Source: Frigoribacterium sp. PhB24 (GTDB lineage: Bacteria > Actinomycetota > Actinomycetes > Actinomycetales > Microbacteriaceae). From it: a stretch of DNA of 64,000 bases. The DNA lies in NCBI RefSeq assembly GCF_003755185.1, contig NZ_RKIC01000010.1, forward strand, positions 248,001 through 312,000, in the 5' to 3' direction. This document shows, piece by piece, positions 61,835 through 64,000 of this stretch. Under the pieces are notes generated by a model. The model was given only the letters and a program-made list of their open reading frames with translations. It made no database searches and was not told where the DNA came from. The stretch's first letter is position 1. Each line of letters opens with the position of its first letter. Position numbers and translations under genes: made by a program.

Positions 61835-63665
61835 CCGCGACGGGGGTGACGCGACCCGCGCCTCCTCGGCCGGCACCGACACCGGGGCGAGCGACACCGG
61901 GCTGACCGACACCGGGCTGACCGATGCCGACGCGACCGACGTCGGCGGCGACCCGCTGCGCCCGAGCGACCACATCGACTCGGTTCGCACCGCTGCCGCC
62001 GACGGCGCGGGAGTCACGCAGCCCAAGCTCGGCCCCGTCGGCTACCTGCGCTTCTTCTGGCGGCAGCTGACCAGCATGAAGACCGCGCTCTTCCTGCTCA
62101 TGCTGCTGGCCGTCGCGGCCATCCCCGGTTCGCTCGTGCCGCAGCGCACCTCCGACCCCAACGGCGTCGTCCAGTACCGCACCGACCACCCCGACCTGTT
62201 CCCCGTGCTCGACAAGCTCGGCGTCTTCGACACCTACTCGTCGCCCTGGTTCTCGGCTGTGTACCTGCTGCTCTTCATCTCGTTGATCGGCTGCATCATC
62301 CCGCGCACGCGGCACCATTTCGAGGCGCTGCGGGCCCGCCCGCCGAAGACCCCCGCGCGGCTGTCGCGCCTGGCCGGCTACCGGTCGATCACGCTCGAGA
62401 CCGGAGGAGGCGCGGGTGAGGCCTCGACCACGACCGCCCGTGCCGTCGACGCGGCCCGCGCGCAGCTGAAGCGCGCCGGCTACCGCACGCAGGTCTTCGG
62501 CGACTCGGTCAGCGCGGAGCGCGGCTACCTGCGCGAGACCGGCAACCTGGTGTTCCACTCGGCGCTCGTCGGAGTGTTGCTGACCGTCGGGGTCGGCGGC
62601 GGCTTCGGGTACTCGGGCCAGCGCGTGGTCGTCGAAGGGCAGACCTTCTCGAACGTGCTCGGCTCGTACGACTCCTTCAACCCGGGCCGCTGGTTCGACG
62701 AGTCGCAGTTGTCCCCGTTCTCGATCGCACTCGACGAGTTCTCGACCGAGTACGCGCCGGACTCCGCGGGTGCCGCCGGCATGGCCACCGACTTCACGGC
62801 CGACGTCACCGCGCAGGCGCGGGGCGGCGAGGCCGAGAAGACGCAGATCAAGGTCAATTCGCCCCTGTCGATCGGTGGATCGAACGTCTACCTGCTGGGC
62901 AACGGCTACGCCGTCGACGTGACGGTGCGCGACGGCGAGGGCAACGTTGCCTTCCGCGACACCGTGCCGTTCCTCCCGCAAGACACCAACCTCACCTCGC
63001 TCGGCGTCATCAAGGTGCCCGACGCCCTGCCCGAGCAGCTCGGCATGATCGGGTTCTTCTACCCCAGCGCCGTCGACCTCGGCACGGGGGCGCTGTCCTC
63101 GAACGACCCCGACACGACGAATCCCGTGCTCAGCCTGAACGTCTACTCGGGCGACCTGGGGCTGGACGACGGCGTGCCCACCTCGGTCTACACGTTGACG
63201 ACCGACGGGCTGACCCCTCTGGCCGGCACGGACGACGCCGCGAAGGAGAAGGCCATCCAGCTGAAGCCCGGCGAGACCGCGACGATCCCCGAGGGCCTCG
63301 GCACGATCACCTTCGACGGCGTCAAGCGTTTCGCCTCGTTCGACATCCACCACGACCCCTCGCAGGTCTGGGTGCTGCTGTTCGCCGGGCTGTCGTTCGC
63401 CGGCCTGCTGACGGCGCTGTTCGTGCCCCGCCGTCGCGTCTGGGTCAAGGCCACCGAGACCGACCGAGGCGTGCGGCTCGAGTACGCCGGGCTCGCCCGC
63501 GGCGAGGACCCCACACTCGGACGTGCCGTCGGTGACATCGCCAGGACCCACCTCGGCGGTCTCGGCGTCCCACCCGACGTCGCCCGCGAGGTGGCGGACG
63601 ACCCGGCCCGTCACGACGTCGAGAAACCCGGCCCCGGTGCGGGCGGGCGCGGACGTAAGATCTGA
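61818..63665 (+). CDS. resB: Cytochrome c biogenesis protein ResB
   Basis: 615 residues. A Thr/Asp-rich cytoplasmic leader with repeats of TDTGL/TDA (about 15-40) precedes ResB: helices at about 85-105, 140-160 and 245-265, a long outer domain (about 270-540) and a final helix near 550. It holds apocytochrome and haem with CcsB. It overlaps ccdA by 17 bases. One dispersed word at 61857 encodes TRASSA. Confidence 0.92.
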   Translation: MARSSDRDGGDATRASSAGTDTGASDTGLTDTGLTDADATDVGGDPLRPSDHIDSVRTAAADGAGVTQPKLGPVGYLRFFWRQLTSMKTALFLLMLLAVAAIPGSLVPQRTSDPNGVVQYRTDHPDLFPVLDKLGVFDTYSSPWFSAVYLLLFISLIGCIIPRTRHHFEALRARPPKTPARLSRLAGYRSITLETGGGAGEASTTTARAVDAARAQLKRAGYRTQVFGDSVSAERGYLRETGNLVFHSALVGVLLTVGVGGGFGYSGQRVVVEGQTFSNVLGSYDSFNPGRWFDESQLSPFSIALDEFSTEYAPDSAGAAGMATDFTADVTAQARGGEAEKTQIKVNSPLSIGGSNVYLLGNGYAVDVTVRDGEGNVAFRDTVPFLPQDTNLTSLGVIKVPDALPEQLGMIGFFYPSAVDLGTGALSSNDPDTTNPVLSLNVYSGDLGLDDGVPTSVYTLTTDGLTPLAGTDDAAKEKAIQLKPGETATIPEGLGTITFDGVKRFASFDIHHDPSQVWVLLFAGLSFAGLLTALFVPRRRVWVKATETDRGVRLEYAGLARGEDPTLGRAVGDIARTHLGGLGVPPDVAREVADDPARHDVEKPGPGAGGRGRKI

Positions 63666-63667
63666 GG

Positions 63668-64000
63668 GTGACCGCCGACCTCGCCTACTACTCGCTCGTC
63701 GCCGTGTACTCGGCGATGGCCATCTACACGATCTCGTTCGTGGCCTTCGCCCTCGACCTGGCGAAGCGGTCCGGTGACGCCCAGCAGGCGGCGGCGCGTG
63801 CCGCCAAGGCCGAGGCCGTCTCGACGGCGTCCGTCTCCCGCTCGGCGTCGGGCGGCAGCACCGTCGTCCTCGACCGGCCGTCGGGCGGCTCCGGTGCCTC
63901 CGTGGGGTCCGGCGCCGGCACCCGGACCAAGGCATCGAGCTTCGAGCGCGTCGCCGTCGCGATGATGCTCCTCGGCTTCGCCGTGCACGTCGCCTCGGTC
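63668..64000 (+). CDS. ccsB: Cytochrome c synthase subunit CcsB/ResC, 3' end outside window
   Basis: The first 111 residues are visible from GTG 63668, 2 bases after the resB stop. A first helix (LVAVYSAMAIYTISFVAFAL) is followed by a 50-residue Ala/Ser/Gly linker and a second helix starting VAVAMMLLGFAVH. This matches the start of actinobacterial CcsB, which transports and ligates haem. The Trp-rich WWD domain must lie beyond the edge. Confidence 0.85.
   Translation, partial: MTADLAYYSLVAVYSAMAIYTISFVAFALDLAKRSGDAQQAAARAAKAEAVSTASVSRSASGGSTVVLDRPSGGSGASVGSGAGTRTKASSFERVAVAMMLLGFAVHVASV

Overview
This window comes from a very GC-rich actinobacterium. The family Microbacteriaceae is the best fit, from the gene set: an 88-residue glutaredoxin-like protein, the small ribosomal protein bS22 (57810-57908), a short AspRS of the non-discriminating type, a possible LAxTG sortase substrate, and many genes with a -10 hexamer 6-8 bases before the start codon. 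I cannot name the genus. Nearly all of the sequence is ordinary, densely packed chromosome. One segment, about 31973-37351, is visibly poorer in GC and is flanked by a 426-bp direct repeat; it looks acquired.

Layout. 1-7.3 kb: a membrane protein with a divergent MarR regulator, an M23 cell-wall peptidase, a secreted trypsin-fold protease and a DNA/RNA nuclease. 7.3-17.3 kb: PadR regulator, CitE-like lyase, a disordered/membrane protein, a lipoprotein, the manganese transporter MntH, two alpha/beta hydrolases and an M18 aminopeptidase. 17.4-20.7 kb: a compact DNA-alkylation repair operon (two O6-methylguanine methyltransferases, an ECF sigma factor, Tag and AlkA) with genes overlapping by 4 bases. 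20.9-31.2 kb: acylphosphatase, aldo/keto reductase, a putative sortase-anchored surface protein, an MFS transporter with a secreted nuclease, an MMPL exporter with a divergent MarR repressor, and L-serine dehydratase.

31.3-37.8 kb: a pentapeptide-repeat-like gene (31280-31972) whose last 426 bases recur at 37352-37777. Between the copies lie a decayed serine recombinase, an unidentified gene and a six-ORF leftward operon. The operon encodes an 87-residue one-helix peptide with two cysteines, an ABC ATPase, a small membrane protein, a large permease, an M50 intramembrane metalloprotease and a doubtful 71-residue ORF. I read it as a candidate system that makes, processes and exports a peptide, possibly antimicrobial. 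It is the best candidate here for something undescribed.

38-40.2 kb: an FMN riboswitch, a 28-codon leader ORF and ribE-ribB-ribH. 40.3-57.4 kb: dienelactone hydrolase and TetR, alanine dehydrogenase with a divergent Lrp regulator, a sugar-kinase-like protein, a MarR-photolyase-hydrolase operon, a winged-helix regulator with a Cys/Met-rich upstream ORF, upp, tadA, a CDF transporter, proC and a KtrA/KtrB potassium-uptake pair. 57.5-64 kb: a BldC-like protein, bS22, aspS, a histidine phosphatase and a cytochrome c maturation operon (TlpA/ResA-like, CcdA, ResB, CcsB) that runs off the right edge.

A 10-base word, AGGAGGCGCG, occurs 31 times in the window on both strands by my count. It often forms the arms of intergenic hairpins, and it is absent from the island.
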